NCBI GenBank assembly: GCA_004369085.1
Contig: ML210149.1
Span: 124,001-188,000 of the forward strand
Origin: Coprinopsis marcescibilis
Taxonomy: Eukaryota; Basidiomycota; Agaricomycetes; Agaricales; Psathyrellaceae
DNA: 64,000 nt
Direction of reading: 5' to 3'
A program made the translations under genes and the position numbers. Positions 1 through 12,628 of the stretch are shown piece by piece. Position 1 is the first letter of the stretch; each line of letters begins with the position of its first letter. The notes under the pieces are model-generated. The model made no database searches. It saw only the letters and a list, made by a program, of their open reading frames with translations, and was not told where the DNA came from.

Positions 1-604
1 ACCTGTTCGAGATGGTCCCAAATGTTTTGACCGCCGGCGACAAGATAAACCAAGAAGATTCTTTAATGAGTCAAAGATACACTGGCCAAAAAGTAGCAGA
101 TGTGAGCCGAACACAAATGGAGTCGACCACGAGTGTCGACGACAATGTTGAAACGTCGACAGCGACTTGCGCGAATTCCGTCCGACCGTCGTCCGGCCAT
201 GCCGGACTTCCACAGTCACGTGTGAGATATGACGGCCTTTATCTTATCTTATCTTATCTGAGCCTGGCATTCACACCGTTCGCCAGCGACGAGTGTTCGG
301 AATCGCAGAGTTCGCACTTCGCTACTAGGTTTCAAGGATAATTCTCAGCGTGTAACATTATCGCTAACCGTGCCTCGTTTGAGTACCTTAAAAAATGATT
401 CCAACAACCCAGACACCCAGAGATTGAAAGGAAATGTTCTACAACATTCGTTGACGTTCTCGCGCGCTCGAGACACTTTGAATTCAGCGATTAGTTCAGG
501 ATCTCAAACGTCACAGCCTAGCAACCTTCATCCCAGACACCCCAAGACTCAAACTCTCCTCAAAGCCGCCATCTTCTGCTCTCCAATTCCGACTATTTGA
601 CATA
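1..604. other. Intergenic / Hikeshi promoter region
   Basis: No convincing gene is seen here. Two open frames of 109 and 76 codons exist but show no family features and no intron-joined extension. The stretch carries four tandem TTATC units (GATAA on the other strand) at 239-258, listed separately, and leads directly into the Hikeshi start codon at 605. It probably holds the promoter and 5' UTR of that gene. Confidence 0.5.
239..258 (-). repeat. Four tandem GATAA motifs
   Basis: Four consecutive TTATC pentamers read as GATAAGATAAGATAAGATAA on the minus strand. Fungal GATA factors (nitrogen, iron and light regulators) bind GATAR cores, so this could be a regulatory cluster about 350 bp upstream of the Hikeshi start. 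Related runs occur at 4454 and 31220. Function is inferred only. Confidence 0.5.
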
Positions 605-1367
605 ATGTTTGGGTGTTGCGTAGCAGGAAGACCTCTTCAGACGAATCTCATACAGGTCGACGAGACGCACGCCTATTTCGAACTACCGTTCGCCAGCTCT
701 ATCAACCATGTTTGCGTCTTTCTGCTTGGAACAGGTGAGCACTTCAACGTGCAGCAGTTTCTAATTTAACACACGGATATAGTTCCTTTCCCAGAAGGTT
801 ATGGTGCGACTGTGCACTTCTTTTGGCCAGGCAAAGGTTTCCAGCTCCTAGGAATGCTTTCAAACGATAAGCCTTCAGCAATATTTCGCCTACGAGGTAC
901 CTTCACTTCCGCCCAAACCCCAAACAACAACGCCCAAAACGTCTTTTCCGCGCAGAGTGGGAACCAGCAAGGTCAGGGTGATGTCATAGCAATATTGGGA
1001 TTGGCCATCGAGCCTCTGTCTGCGATCCAAGCCCAGATCGCCAGTTTGCCAGCTGGCCAAATAAATCCAGCCTTGAACGGCGCTAATTCGGCCGGTGTGT
1101 ATCAATCGTTATGCGTGTATACAAGTCATAGCTCTGAGTTGGGTTCAAACAGCGCTTGTCAAGCAACCATCCGCAAACGATGTTGTGCTCCTCGCCGAAC
1201 GAATCGTCAAACATCTATTCAACTACATTGGCGGTTTCACAGGTGCCAACTCACCTACCGCAGACATCGCCGTTCCAATGAACGTCATCGTCAAGTGGTA
1301 TGAAAACTTTTCGAACAAACTCCGGACAACAGGCATAGGTTTCCTCGAACGGCAAGATCTAGAATAG
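605..1367 (+). CDS. Hikeshi / OPI10 family Hsp70 nuclear import carrier
   Basis: Three exons join in frame: 605-734, 783-1094 and 1153-1367, giving 218 residues (human Hikeshi has 197). The N-terminus [13 protein letters not shown], then the FELP and [19 protein letters not shown] segments, match the family's conserved opening. A '[12 protein letters not shown]' segment follows, and the protein ends with the conserved helical C-terminal domain ([16 protein letters not shown] ... WYENFSNKL). In animals Hikeshi carries Hsp70 into the nucleus during heat stress; the yeast homologue OPI10 is linked to inositol metabolism. The middle has an Asn/Gln-rich stretch in the place where FG-nucleoporin contact is thought to occur. 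The gene converges with BPL1, about 150 bp apart. The family assignment is strong; the cellular role is taken from homologues. Confidence 0.93.
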
Positions 1368-1519
1368 TCAACTCAGAGAGTGCATTCACCACCGCTACCA
1401 ACTTGCTTCCATCCAGATACTCGCTTACTTGCATTCAGAACACAATGTATTTGTATCAAGAAACTACGCATTTGATACCCCAAATCTGAAGATATGTTTG
1501 CGAATTCCATCGACCAGGT

Positions 1520-4151
1520 TCACGTCGTCTTTGCCTTGATTAACCCCGCCATGAGGTCGAAACTGTTCCCATCCGGCTGCAAGTCCACATACTCCTTCTT
1601 ATCTCCTCCAGGGTAAACGTATCGAGGTAAATGGAGGCCCAGCCCTACACTACCCACTCCCGCACCATGGATCTGCCGATCGGGTATAGTCCTCAACAAC
1701 CCATAGTCGGGTGTGATCCCCACAATACGGACAGCCAAAGGAGGGTCCACAGTCGTCAGCATAACACGTTGATCGCTACGCAGTCTTATTAGCGAGCGTT
1801 CTGGGAACCAACAAATGGAGACATACGTATGCAACCAAAGGTGGAGGTACGGTGCCTCGAATGCAGCAAACGACCCTCTGTCGTTTACAAATCGCGACCA
1901 CATCCGCTCAAAGGAGGCCATAATTGCAGCTGCAGTTGCTTCAAGGCTCAACTTGGTCTCGCTCTCCTGCTCCCCGCCAAATCGGGCCTTGAGCTGTGCC
2001 AACGACGTAATCGGGGGTTCGTTCAGGACATTCAATCCACATCCTAGAATAAAGGTATATGTTAATCAATCACAAGAATCTAGCGAGAAGGATCTTACCG
2101 ATAACAAGCTCTACTCTGCCTCCAGGGGCAAAGTTAGTGTTGACTAACACCCCACCAATCTTCTTTAACACGCTCCAATCCTTCGGCACGTCACCAACAC
2201 CCTCCTCGCTAAGATCGAGGTAAATGTCGTTCGGCCATTTGAGCCTGACCCTCTTTCCAAGTTTTGGGCCGAGGACCTCAGGGAGCCGACACGCCTCGGC
2301 TACCGCCATGGCAAACAGATACTGGATGAAGACCAGGCGCGAAGAGGCGAGTCGCGGCAACGCAGGCGGGGGTTTGTATGCGGAAGAGAAAGAATAGCCC
2401 ATAGCCAAGTTGGGCGAAAATCCGAGCGTGGATTTCAACGAGGCTCCTCCTTCTGTAGTGGTAGACTTCAGGCCAGATACGGAGGATTTGAGAGAAGGTC
2501 CCGTGGCTTGGGACTTGAGATTTGACGGAGAAGCCCCAGCTGAGCTATCCTCTTCTGTCTTGAGAGTGTTTTGCGTTTTGAGAGGATTGGGAGCTGTTTC
2601 AGGACCTGCGCCGGGGCTAGACGTATCAGAAGACTTGAGTTGGGATACCGATTGTGTCGTCTTAGGGCCTGTTGCGCTTGTCTTCGCATCAGATGTTGTT
2701 GCTATCTTTCCAGTCTTGCTCTGCCCTTTAAGAGATGAGTTTGATGACTGCGACCCTCCAGGATCTAGTTCTATCCTCAGCAGCAAGCTGAACATCAAGC
2801 ACCCCTCAGGGGATAGCCAGACATTCTTCCCCCGTCCTCTCCCGGAGATTTGCTGAGAAGCGAGGGAGAGAATCGGTGTGGGAAGCGATGCGAGGAGCTG
2901 GGGGTTCCTGCAATGGGCGGTCAGAGCGATATTCGTGCAAAGCATGTATCCAGCCCCTCACCTATCCAAAAGACTCTGTGTGCTGGTTACCCGCTCTCCA
3001 TAAAGAAGTGCCTCTCCAATCGCCCAAGTGGGCTTCTCATCATCGGAAACTGGCACAGGAATACCAGATGCCTTCACCTTCAGCAAAGACTCGTAATAAA
3101 GTGTAAAATCGAATTTGGGGGTAAGCTCCTTCGCCGGAAGGACACCGTCCGGACAGACAATGACAATCTTCTCTGGCCCTTCTTCAGTGTGCTTGTGAGC
3201 TTCGTCGAGAGCATTCTTTGCTTCTCCAGAGTCCAGTGGAACAAAGTCAAACGTGTCTGCTGTGTCCCTGATCGTCTGTCGCGAATCTTCCGACGGAAAT
3301 AGTGCTTGTCGGATGGCAGAAACAATGGGCTTCGGCGTGTCGGTTGGATTGACCGAAGGAACGGACGTGAGGAACTGAGGTAATGATTTCGGTGCACCCG
3401 AAGCCGAGCTAGCAGATGCGATTGGAAGGGAGCTTGACAGAGAAGGAACGCTGAGGCCAAGATCCGTCAACGTGGAATGAAAAAGTGGTACCAAACTCTC
3501 GAGAGCTTGGGGAGAGGCCGTGACGAGTGTAGGTCGAACGAACGCCGCGCGTCCTTTACCGACGGACACAACGAGTGCAGTAGGCTTGGGAGGTGAAGAG
3601 GTGTCATGTGCAAGAGCTGCAGCATCTGCTACAATTTCAGCCACTGTGGTCTGCGTCTCCGGGAATGTATTGCCAGAGCCAAGGTCAACTCCAGTTTCAA
3701 AAACGTCGGTGTGAATCTCGGGAAAGTAGCTTGTGTTGGAGGCCTTGTCCTGGAGTTGTAGAGGCTCCCTGATATCCTCCGCCTTGATATTAGGTCCTCC
3801 AATTCTGAGACCGAGCGTTGCGTTTGCGAGAAAGCCCACACTCGAGCTTTCTTGACGAACACCTACGCCAATTGCGAGCACAGATCCTCCATCTTGCTCG
3901 ACGAACTTTCTGATCCTCCTGACTTCGCTGGGTCCAAAGATTTCGAGAGGTCGGGTCTGGTTGGCCCCTCCTACGGTGACAAAGGGGAGCACAAGGAGGC
4001 GACATCCAACCTCCCAAGGTTCCTTTAGAAAAGACGCCCTTGCGAGTGGCTGGACGGTATAGTTAGGAAGCGAGATGGACCGCAAGAGCGTAGTAGCGTT
4101 CTGTAGCGAGGCCTGATTAACCTCGGAGCCCGCATAGACCAGGACGTTCAT
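1520..4151 (-). CDS. BPL1: Biotin-protein ligase (holocarboxylase synthetase)
   Basis: Exons 4151-2962, 2907-2099 and 2043-1520 join in frame to 840 residues. The first ~380 residues form the BPL_N (glutamine-amidotransferase-like) domain, starting MNVLVYAGSEVNQASL. The catalytic domain follows: VTSTQSLLDRN, the GRGRGKNVWLSPEG biotinyl-AMP loop, RLKWPNDIYLD, KKIGGVLVN and GCGLNVLNEPP, and then the small C-terminal SH3-like domain. The enzyme activates biotin with ATP and attaches it to acetyl-CoA and pyruvate carboxylases. An unusual ~120-residue Ser/Thr/Lys-rich linker (DNA about 2370-2770) sits inside the catalytic domain, between the strand ending FSLLLRIEL and the helix LVFIQYLFAMAVAEACR. 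Homologues have only about ten residues there. All catalytic motifs are intact, so I expect an active enzyme. Confidence 0.95.
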
Positions 4152-4586
4152 CGTGGTTACAGTGAAGGTGGTCGAGGATTAACCTGAACTAACAGAAGAT
4201 AATCAATGGGGAGTTCCTCAGCTGGGCCGTACTTCGAACGAAGTTGATCAGTGGATTCGATCAGGAACGGCGATCGGACTGAAGATTCACTTGTTTTGAC
4301 TTTATTTCATCCTCCTTTTGACAATAATGTGCGGTACGACGAACCAGAAGAGGGATTTTGGTAGTTCGTTGGGAATATGGGACAACTCGCAGCTTGAAGC
4401 CAGTTCGACGCGGGAGTCACTGCTGCAGCGTATCACTACAGCATAGGCCCGACGATAAGATAAGATCTACAGATAGACAGGGGTTCCTTGAGGCCCCTAT
4501 TGGATTGTCGACGACGCCATTTAGGCGTTTATTTAAATCCGAGTGTACACACTATTCTAGAAACCTTAGATCCCAGCCATCCTCGT
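4152..4586. other. Intergenic between VWA8 and BPL1
   Basis: This is about 435 bp between two minus-strand genes and should hold the VWA8 3' UTR and the BPL1 promoter. A GATAAGATAAGATCT run lies at 4454-4468. No gene is seen. Confidence 0.6.
4454..4468 (+). promoter_or_regulatory. Tandem GATA element
   Basis: The 15-mer GATAAGATAAGATCT lies about 300 bp upstream of the BPL1 start. The same 15-mer, in inverted orientation, occurs at 31220-31235 upstream of the Sds3-like gene. It fits paired GATA-factor sites. Binding and function are not shown by the sequence. Confidence 0.4.
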
Positions 4587-7500
4587 TCACTTGCGATCCA
4601 CCATCGTTGACAGAATGCTTCGCAAGACAGTAGGTATATCCCCCGTATCCTTGACACGGAATCCCTTTCCTGGGAGACTCTTTGGGATCCTGTACGGGTG
4701 TTAGACAACCTGTTCCCCCAGACTATGTAAAATCATCCTTACCAGGTAGCTTCAGCTCCTTCCCCAATGCAAATCAAGGCAGTGTTGACCTTGGGATCGC
4801 GCTTCATGGCGTTGCTCACTTCTTCGGGAGAGATAGCATAACGGCCAAAGTTGGCGTCCTGGAAATCCACAAATCAGAGAAAAGTCCAAATAGGAAGCTA
4901 GAGCACCTTACTGTGATTGCAATGACAAACCAATCGTCAGCGTCGAACTTTGCTACCTCGTTCACACTGTTGGTGATAGCCTCCACTATTGATGACCGTT
5001 AGAAAGATTAGAATATACCTGGACGGAAGACGTACCAGTGAAATCGCCTGCGAAGGCGTATTGAGGAATCATGTACATCTTCTCAGCCACCTTCCATCGG
5101 TCCTTAACCTCGGTCGGTGGATTGTCTGCATCTACCAACGAAATGTTGGGTCCATCACCGGACTTTACTTTCCGTCAGTTCGATAATATTGCAGATTAGA
5201 TTTTATAGCTCACATGTGCAGTGATCTGATATGGTGCTGTATTAGCCCTGCTCTCAGTAGTGGAAGAACAAAAAAGTACTTACATCCCAGACATACTTGC
5301 CCTTCCTGGACAATCGATCGAACGTTTCCATGAGCATCACAGCTGATTGATCCAGTAAGTGCCAGCCATGTCGATATTTGGTCATTACGTACCAGTCTCC
5401 ATACTCCTCTGCAGGCGACCGTCATACTGGAATCTGTACATAGACGCTGAAAGGTCGAACACAAAGCGAATTCGCTTGGGCCTGGCCTATTGTCAGAAAA
5501 GCATACAACACAGGGACCATGTTGCCTTACTTGAGTTGAGGTCTGCCTAACTCAGGCTTCTCCATCCCCCGGCGTTTGTACACAGTGCTCTCTCCAGTGA
5601 GACCTTCAGTCAACCGGGAATCATCCAGTTCACCGTCAGTCTGACGTTTGACCCAAACTCGTTCTTCTTCCTTTGCCGCAAGATCTAGTGCAAGATAAAT
5701 AATAATGAGTTGACCAGCAATTAAACAACCCACGTTCTAGAAGGTCCAGCAAGGACGCCATGTGAGCCTGAGTCGCCTGTATCAGTGACCCATACCCTTT
5801 AGCCTCCGAGGCAGACATATCCAGGTCTTCTAGCCGTCTTTGAAGTTCCTCACGAGCCATTTCTCTAGCCTTCTCCTTGACGTCATCGCCCACTCTTTGC
5901 TTGAGTTCGTCAGAAACCTGCTTGATTTCGCCTCCCTTCCACAATCGCTTGTATCCTCCAATACCCCCGAGACCAGCAGTGTCCCGGCCACCAGTCTGAA
6001 AATACGATGACATCAATGAATAGTTCGTTGAAACAGATGAAATGACTTACACCGCCAGCCCACTTGTTTCCTCCATGATGTTCCTTATCGTCGTGCTCCC
6101 CTTCCTTGGGCTCACTAAGCGAAGTATCCTTGGGCGTGAACTGGACCTCTTCCACTTTCTTCTTGGTCGCGGCCCGTGCAGCGTCTAGTCCCAGATTTGG
6201 CACATTCAATCTGCAAGCAACTATCAGACGAATTCCATGTACGAGAAAGTTAATTGCTTACCCATGATGAACCAGAATCTGAGCAAGCTTGTCAATGGTC
6301 TCTGGTCCATAAATATCAAAATCGAAGACGTTGCGCAGGGATGTTCCGAGACTGTCATTAGGATACGCCATGATGTGTCGGACGAGGTTGATGAGCTCTA
6401 CAGTCCATCTTGGTCAGACCACCCAACGGCGCGTTGCAAGAAAGCTACTCACCTCGAAGAGAGTAGGGATAGTTAAGCCCTCCAGATTCATAACCCTTCC
6501 TCAAGCCGTTAAAGGCTCCAACCAACTTGGTGACCAACTCATCATTGAGCTCAGGCGCCAATTGGCCAATAAGGTTCCTCTCAGAAAGTTGATCGGGGTT
6601 GGTAACCGAATGGGCACTAAAATTCTCGCCGAGGACCTGTAAGAAGTGATTGCCCAGGAACGCTAAACACACTCATCAGATGCTGGAAACACAAATAAAG
6701 GGAGCGCCGTACGATATCCCGGTCGATTCGCAAGCAAGATGAGTCTGAAATTAGGATGGACGATGATGTCTCCCTCGCGCTCCTTGACTGCCCGGACTCG
6801 GCGACCATCAGAAAGTGTTAGTTCTCCTTGACCAGCCAAACTTCTGAAAATAGCCACAACATGTTCGGGTGCCTTGTCTGCTTCATCAATGAGGATATAT
6901 CGACCATGCTTGATCGCCCGGAGAAGCGGGGAATCTGTATAGTTGATGACGCCAGAGTCAAGGGTGGTCGTGAACATCAGCTGATTGACCGTAGTATCCC
7001 GATGTAGCTGGATGTACTCCCGTGGCCGACCAAGGAGCTTAAAAAGGCTGTCAGGCATGTATTTCTGTTTTGTGGCGCAGATACACTCACTTGACAAAGT
7101 CTAGACAACACTATTATCAGAAATAGCTTTGAAACATGGAAGGAGACGGGGAGCTTACCTGTCAACTATTTTGTTCTTTCCGACGCCCTGATGCGACGCA
7201 TATCAGAATAACAGTAGTAGCGCCAATGCGACACATTCGCACCTGATTCCCAAGCAGAACCACATGTTCTCCTAAGACTTCCAAGTCGATCGCCAAATCA
7301 CGCATCAAGCCAGTTTGCAGGCTGTTGTCGTAGAAGTGCTCCATGTGCGGTACATGGGAAGCCGCTCCCTCGACATCTTGACGAGGGTCAAACAGAGGGA
7401 TTGCAGTGGCTTGAACTTCTTCATTGTTTCCACCGGTGGCGCCAGGGAACACGAGCGTCTTGCCTTCGACGATGGGTGGAGGATTATACTTTACAATAAA

Positions 7501-10026
7501 TGTTCAGTTTGACAAACAAAATGAAAGAATGGAGCTTACTGGTGGTGTCTTTTTGACGATAGCCGAATCCTCCAAAAGCGTCGTCAGGTTCACCTTCTCC
7601 ACAGCAGGCAAGAACTCTGCCAACAAAGCACGGCAGATCAAGGTGTGCAAATCGTCATCTTGCGGGAATATCGCAATACGGCGGGATAGAGACACAAGAG
7701 TACGAGTACCCAAACGCCTGTTCTTGATAATGTTATCCGAAGACAGGCTCTGACGGTATTTGTCCGCAAACGCCAGCAAGATCTTTACGATCTCCGTTGG
7801 ACAACCAGTCGCAGCAAGAATCGACGCCTCCTCTTCAAAGTCCATAGGCTGACTAGGGATGGGGAAGAACATATTCGCATGCTCGTCTGAGACCCAGTCC
7901 TTGAGGGGAAGAGATTTGGAAGCGGTTGTGATGATGCGGAAGGAGGGATGTGCCACGGACAATTCGCTGCCTTTGCGTTCATCTTCGGACGCTTGACCCG
8001 CGATTCGTTTTCCTTCCCATAGCTCCGTTTCGTTGTCTTGAACCAATCGGGCCAACGACCCAGCAGTAGACCCTATGACATCTAGACCGGAGAGATGCAT
8101 TAATCGACCCGACCAGGTACCTTCAATAAGAGGGCTTTTATTGGGTTAGCAAGCCACATTACATGAAAAAAGACCTTAACGAACCTTGGTTCCCAAGTCG
8201 TCGCACCACCATTCTCAATCTTCCTCCTCATCACCAATTCTCTTCCACCGAGTTCCTTGTACATGTGCAGCGACTCCAAATCATAGCCGAGAATCTGTCC
8301 AAAGACCCTAACCAACGTGGTAGAGGACGTAGATGCCGTTGATGGGAGCAGAGGAGGTATCAGCGAGATATGCCAACCGAGTGCATGAGCCTGGAGGAAG
8401 CACGTCAACAAGCCAACAAATCGTGGGGTGGCGTTGAACTCGAGCTTCCCGGCAAAAGGGAACTCCCTCAACCGCTTAGAACCTGCAGGAACATTGACAA
8501 CAACGGGTGTCAAGCCTGCAGTCGAATGGGTAAAGGTAACTCGAGCGGTGGTGTCGTTCACCCTCTCGATTGCAGCGAGTTCGTATCCCAACAGCCCGCC
8601 TTTGTCGCTCGCGGGACTGCCCAATTCACCCAGACCAGCCTCCCCAATATGCCTGCCTAGGATGGCCCACGCTTGCAGTGAAGAGTGAATGAGGGCAGGA
8701 TGGAGGGTGAGGATCAACCGCGCCAACTGCCCCGGCGTCAGATTTTCGGGAGGCGGGAAGGTCTGCACAATTCCCTTCAGCTTGGCAACGGCCGTCTGAG
8801 GGAATGGGGGCAACGACGTCTTCGATATCGCTTCCAACGCGTTCCTCGACTCACTTGCATACTGCGTAGTCAAAATCAACTCGCGCAGCTGGGCGAACAA
8901 GGAATGGTTCGGTGTCGGGATATCTTTTGGCCCATTGACGGCTAGGAGTGCACCGACGGGGTCGATAAAACGCGCTTGGAAGCGACTTCGGAAGGGAGGG
9001 TCAAGGGGGAATCCTGGGTATGGTGGAACGGGAGCTGCGATTGCGATAACTCTAAAGTTCTGGTGTGCCAGAACGAATAGCTTTCCTTGTTCTGAAGTAA
9101 CTTGACCCTTGTCTTCTAGTTGTTGGTATCGCAGAGGATGAATGATATGTGTTCCGTCGTCCAGGTTCCTGCATATGTCCGAGGTCAACATTGGACCTGG
9201 TAACATCAGAAGAATCCTTACATTTCTCGATTCTCTAACAAATTGTTGAGAACCTGCCACATTCTGTTAATATTATCCCTGGAACAAAGACGTGTGAGGC
9301 ACTCACAGGCATTATACCCCTCTCAGCCTTCTCTATTCCTTCTAGAATCAAGAGTCTTCCATGCTTGACAGCTCTAACCGCGGGACTGTCCACATAAACC
9401 AGGTGTCCACCCTTTCGAATTTCCCTTCCCTGGAACGTCATCAGAACACCCAACTTTGCCGTACAACAAAACGCCTCACCTGCTTCAACTCTGTCTCTCC
9501 AACATCCCTATGCAACGCAATATACTCGTATTCCGAGTTAATCAAGCTTTTTCCCAAATGGACTCAATCAGTTATGACATTCAAGCTTTGATGGGAGAAC
9601 GAAAGAGAGAAAGACACACCTTGCAAACGTCAAAGCCAACCTCCTGGCATAAGGTCCTGGCTGCGAAACAAGAAACACATCCTGTCCAAGCAGAAATTTC
9701 TGCAGCATAAAGTGCAGGTTATCCAAATTGACCGGGTCCTGCATGTCCAGCAAAAACTCGCTCCTCGGGAGGCGTGCAGGCGTCAACGAAGTAGGTACTT
9801 CATAGCTGATATCTCCTAGTTTCAGAGTACCGACGATGGGAGGCGAGGGCGTCAATTCCTTAACGATTTGCGCTAGTCGTCGCTGAGCCATGTCTTCAGT
9901 GGGTCTGGGAACGAAATGCGACAGTGGACGGGGGCCTGGAACGTTCTGAAAGACGGTACTGCGAGAAATCTTGGTTGTACACAAGAGAGAGCTAGTACGC
10001 CTGTTACATCTCCTAAAGACGAACAT
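4587..10026 (-). CDS. VWA8: VWA8-type AAA+ ATPase with von Willebrand A domain
   Basis: A multi-exon gene of roughly 1,600 codons. The start (MFVFRRCNRRTSSLLCTTK) is Arg/Ser-rich without acids, which fits a mitochondrial presequence; human VWA8 is a mitochondrial matrix protein. Dynein/midasin-like AAA modules follow: GGHLVYVDSPAVRAVKHGR with LLILEGIEKAERG near 9.4 kb, the large segment at 8.1-9.2 kb (sensor-like FRVIAIAAPVPPYPG), and a further module near 6.7-7.1 kb with HGRYILIDEADKAPEHVV (Walker B) and FRLILLANRPGY. The C-terminal VWA domain has a MIDAS-like FVFDLSASMYRF, then LQRSMETAVMLMETFDRL, ITAHSGDGPNISL and the terminal TGDIPTVLRSILSTMV. The stop at 4587 comes from joining short 3' exons that match the human C-terminus. 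Its role in fungi is unknown. Confidence 0.93.
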
Positions 10027-10237
10027 CCAGCGCCGTTCAAGGAAAGGTTGCCGGCAACGTGATATTCAGAGTTAACCGGAGGAACTACGTCCGTTCAATC
10101 GGGGGTTTCCTAGTTAAGTAGCAAGAGTTCTTATAGGTGCCGTAGCCATGCCCCGCAAAAAAAGTTCGTGGTAATCAGAAAGCAAATACAAGTAGTAAGC
10201 TCGATATCAGAGGTATGTATTGTAAGTATCAGCGCGC

Positions 10238-12628
10238 TTAGAAGTTTTCCTTTCCATAGAAGAACCGTGTACCCTTGGCTGTCGAGTATACATTGCACAT
10301 CTTGTGTAATTCCTTCGAGAGAGGAGCGGGACCGCAGAAGAACTGTACAGTCGCGGAACGTTAGCTCAATTTCGATACAAGAGACAGAAGTCACTACTTA
10401 CCACACCAATATCAGTTTCAGGGTGCTTATCGCAGAGCGAGCCAAAGACACGATTCCAGTTCGGTCTTCCAAAGTGAGTAGGTGCACGCAGGGAAGTAAT
10501 TGCGTCCTTCTCTGCTCCAACATCTTGAACCTGATTTTCGCGTCAGTGTATATCCGATCAACAGAACTCGTTGCGCAATACGTACAATGATGTTGTTGAC
10601 TTCGTCCTCTTTGAGTCGGGCAGTGAGATAGATGTTGATCTCGATGCGGTTCTGTGTATCCTCTTCTTCGATGGCATGGAGTAACGAATGGAACCATTCG
10701 GCTGTACCGAAATCCTTGATGACCCAGGTGAAGTAAACCTGGCACCCGTCGTTAGGGAGGTCCATCTTATCAGTAGTGTTGCACGCACCTTTGATAACCT
10801 CGTAGGCTTTCCGGAGGACAGATTGTTCATGCGGTACCAGATGTGCTTTAGGATCCTGAAATTTCGTCAGCACACCGGGTAAGCCCTGTTGCCCGAGAGA
10901 TACTTACGAAGCAAAGGGTGTGACACCAATACCACCACCGACGAGCATGACCGCCTCGTAGTTCAAAAAGTCTTCACTGGCAGAACCGAAAGGACCATCC
11001 ACCATGACACGGGGCAATGCTCGGGAGATGGATTGGGTGATATCAACTGCTTTCTCATCCTTGCCCTTCTTGCCAAAGTCACAACCAAGAGCCTTGGAGA
11101 AGGCAGTGGTCCAGTCACCAGCAACACGGATATGGACGGAGATGAAGTCTTCCTCAGGAGCACTGAATGCGGAAGATAATGTTAGCGAAAGGTTTTAGTC
11201 AATGCAAGTGTAACGAAAAACAAGGCGGGGGCCACCAAACTTCGAAGGAACAACGGAAACGATGAACGTGGCAATGGGTCTGGTCAAAAGGGGCAGGCAT
11301 GCGCAGGATGACAAAGTATGTCACAAGCAAAAAGCGCCCTCCCGAATTGCGGGCGCAGGTTTGAGGCACAATAGGGAAACGCAAAAGAAATGGGCGCCAA
11401 GTTACACAACGTACCTGGTCAAAGTGAAAGGGTGCCATTGGAAGTAGGAGATCTCAGGGCAGGAGATAAAGATGTACTGTCCAGCCTGGGTGATGGTCTT
11501 CTCCTTCTTGATCTGGACCTCCATGACACCCGAAGGGTGCTGGATGACCTTGTGGATGTGGGTGCGATGACGGGAACGGACTTCTCGAAGGATGCGCTCA
11601 AAGATCCAAATGACACCGCCAACAATCCAATAGCGCTGTACACACGGTCAGAATAAACACACAGACTTGTGAAAAACAAGGGCACGCACCCAGAAGACAC
11701 CAATGCTGTTGAACGAGCAATACGGAGGTCGGTCAGGCTTGATCATGCAGAACATGCCATGCAACTGCCAGTTGATGAAGAACACAATGAAAAGATGGTG
11801 GGAGTACCAGAATCGTTCGAAATGTGCCCTCTTCCTCTTCTCCATCGCAAAGAACACCATTATGCCCAGGCAGAGCCACATGATCCAACCGGTCAGACCT
11901 GGGCCAGTCGCAAAGTTGGCAGCAAAGAAGGCACCGACACGCTGCGCAGTTGTGAGACCTGGAGGAATCATCACGAATCGGATAAAGTTGACAAAGTGAG
12001 CCAGGGTGTGCACGGCAGACCCAACGACAATGGACCATGCTGTGGCCTTGTGGAAAGTGATGTTCTTGTCGAAAGGAATGACGTCGTTCAAGGGTGTCTT
12101 GCGCAGGAAGGAGATAAAGTTCCTGCAAACAGGGAGGAGGATGAAGATGACGTCGACATGGAGGACCAAAGCGGCAGTACGAGCAATGGCTAAAGCACGA
12201 TTAGTATTTCAGAAAGAAGATAGTGGCGACGACTCACGGAAAGTGATTCCAAACGCATCTCTGGCGCCTTGCGAATTGTCGTTCATCTGGTAATGGAAGA
12301 AACCAAAGACGCCGACCAGTAGGTGCAGGACGATCCATACACCAAAGAACAACTGGCGACCTCCTTCGTTAATCATCCATACAGAGGCCCGTTGACGGAA
12401 GGTCCTTTCTTCCATCGGGGTCCTCGTCACCATCGAGGTTGTCGTGTTTGTGCGCTGAAGCCCTTGAAGACGCCGCCTCTCGGTTTTGTTGCGCTGCAGA
12501 TGACCAGGTTGGTTATTCCCGGTCAGAATCTTGTTATCTGCCAGGTCGGGGTGCTGGGCGACGGCTGCATTTGGAGCTGAACCTCTGCCATCCGAAAAAT
12601 CGAAGCCGGAATTGCGATTATTAAACAT
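10238..12628 (-). CDS. noxA: NADPH oxidase NoxA (gp91phox homologue)
   Basis: A multi-exon gene of about 550 codons starting [11 protein letters not shown]. Six transmembrane helices carry the two pairs of haem-ligating histidines, visible in [20 protein letters not shown] and in [19 protein letters not shown]. The FAD site is [20 protein letters not shown], the NADPH site includes [12 protein letters not shown] and [12 protein letters not shown], and the protein ends in the hallmark ...[10 protein letters not shown], where the terminal Phe is needed in Nox enzymes. It transfers electrons from NADPH across a membrane to oxygen, making superoxide; fungal NoxA acts in sexual development and hyphal differentiation. 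There is no EF-hand, so it is not NoxC. The ~70-residue N-terminal extension is longer than in ascomycete NoxA. The final exon (stop 10238) follows a short intron. Confidence 0.95.
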
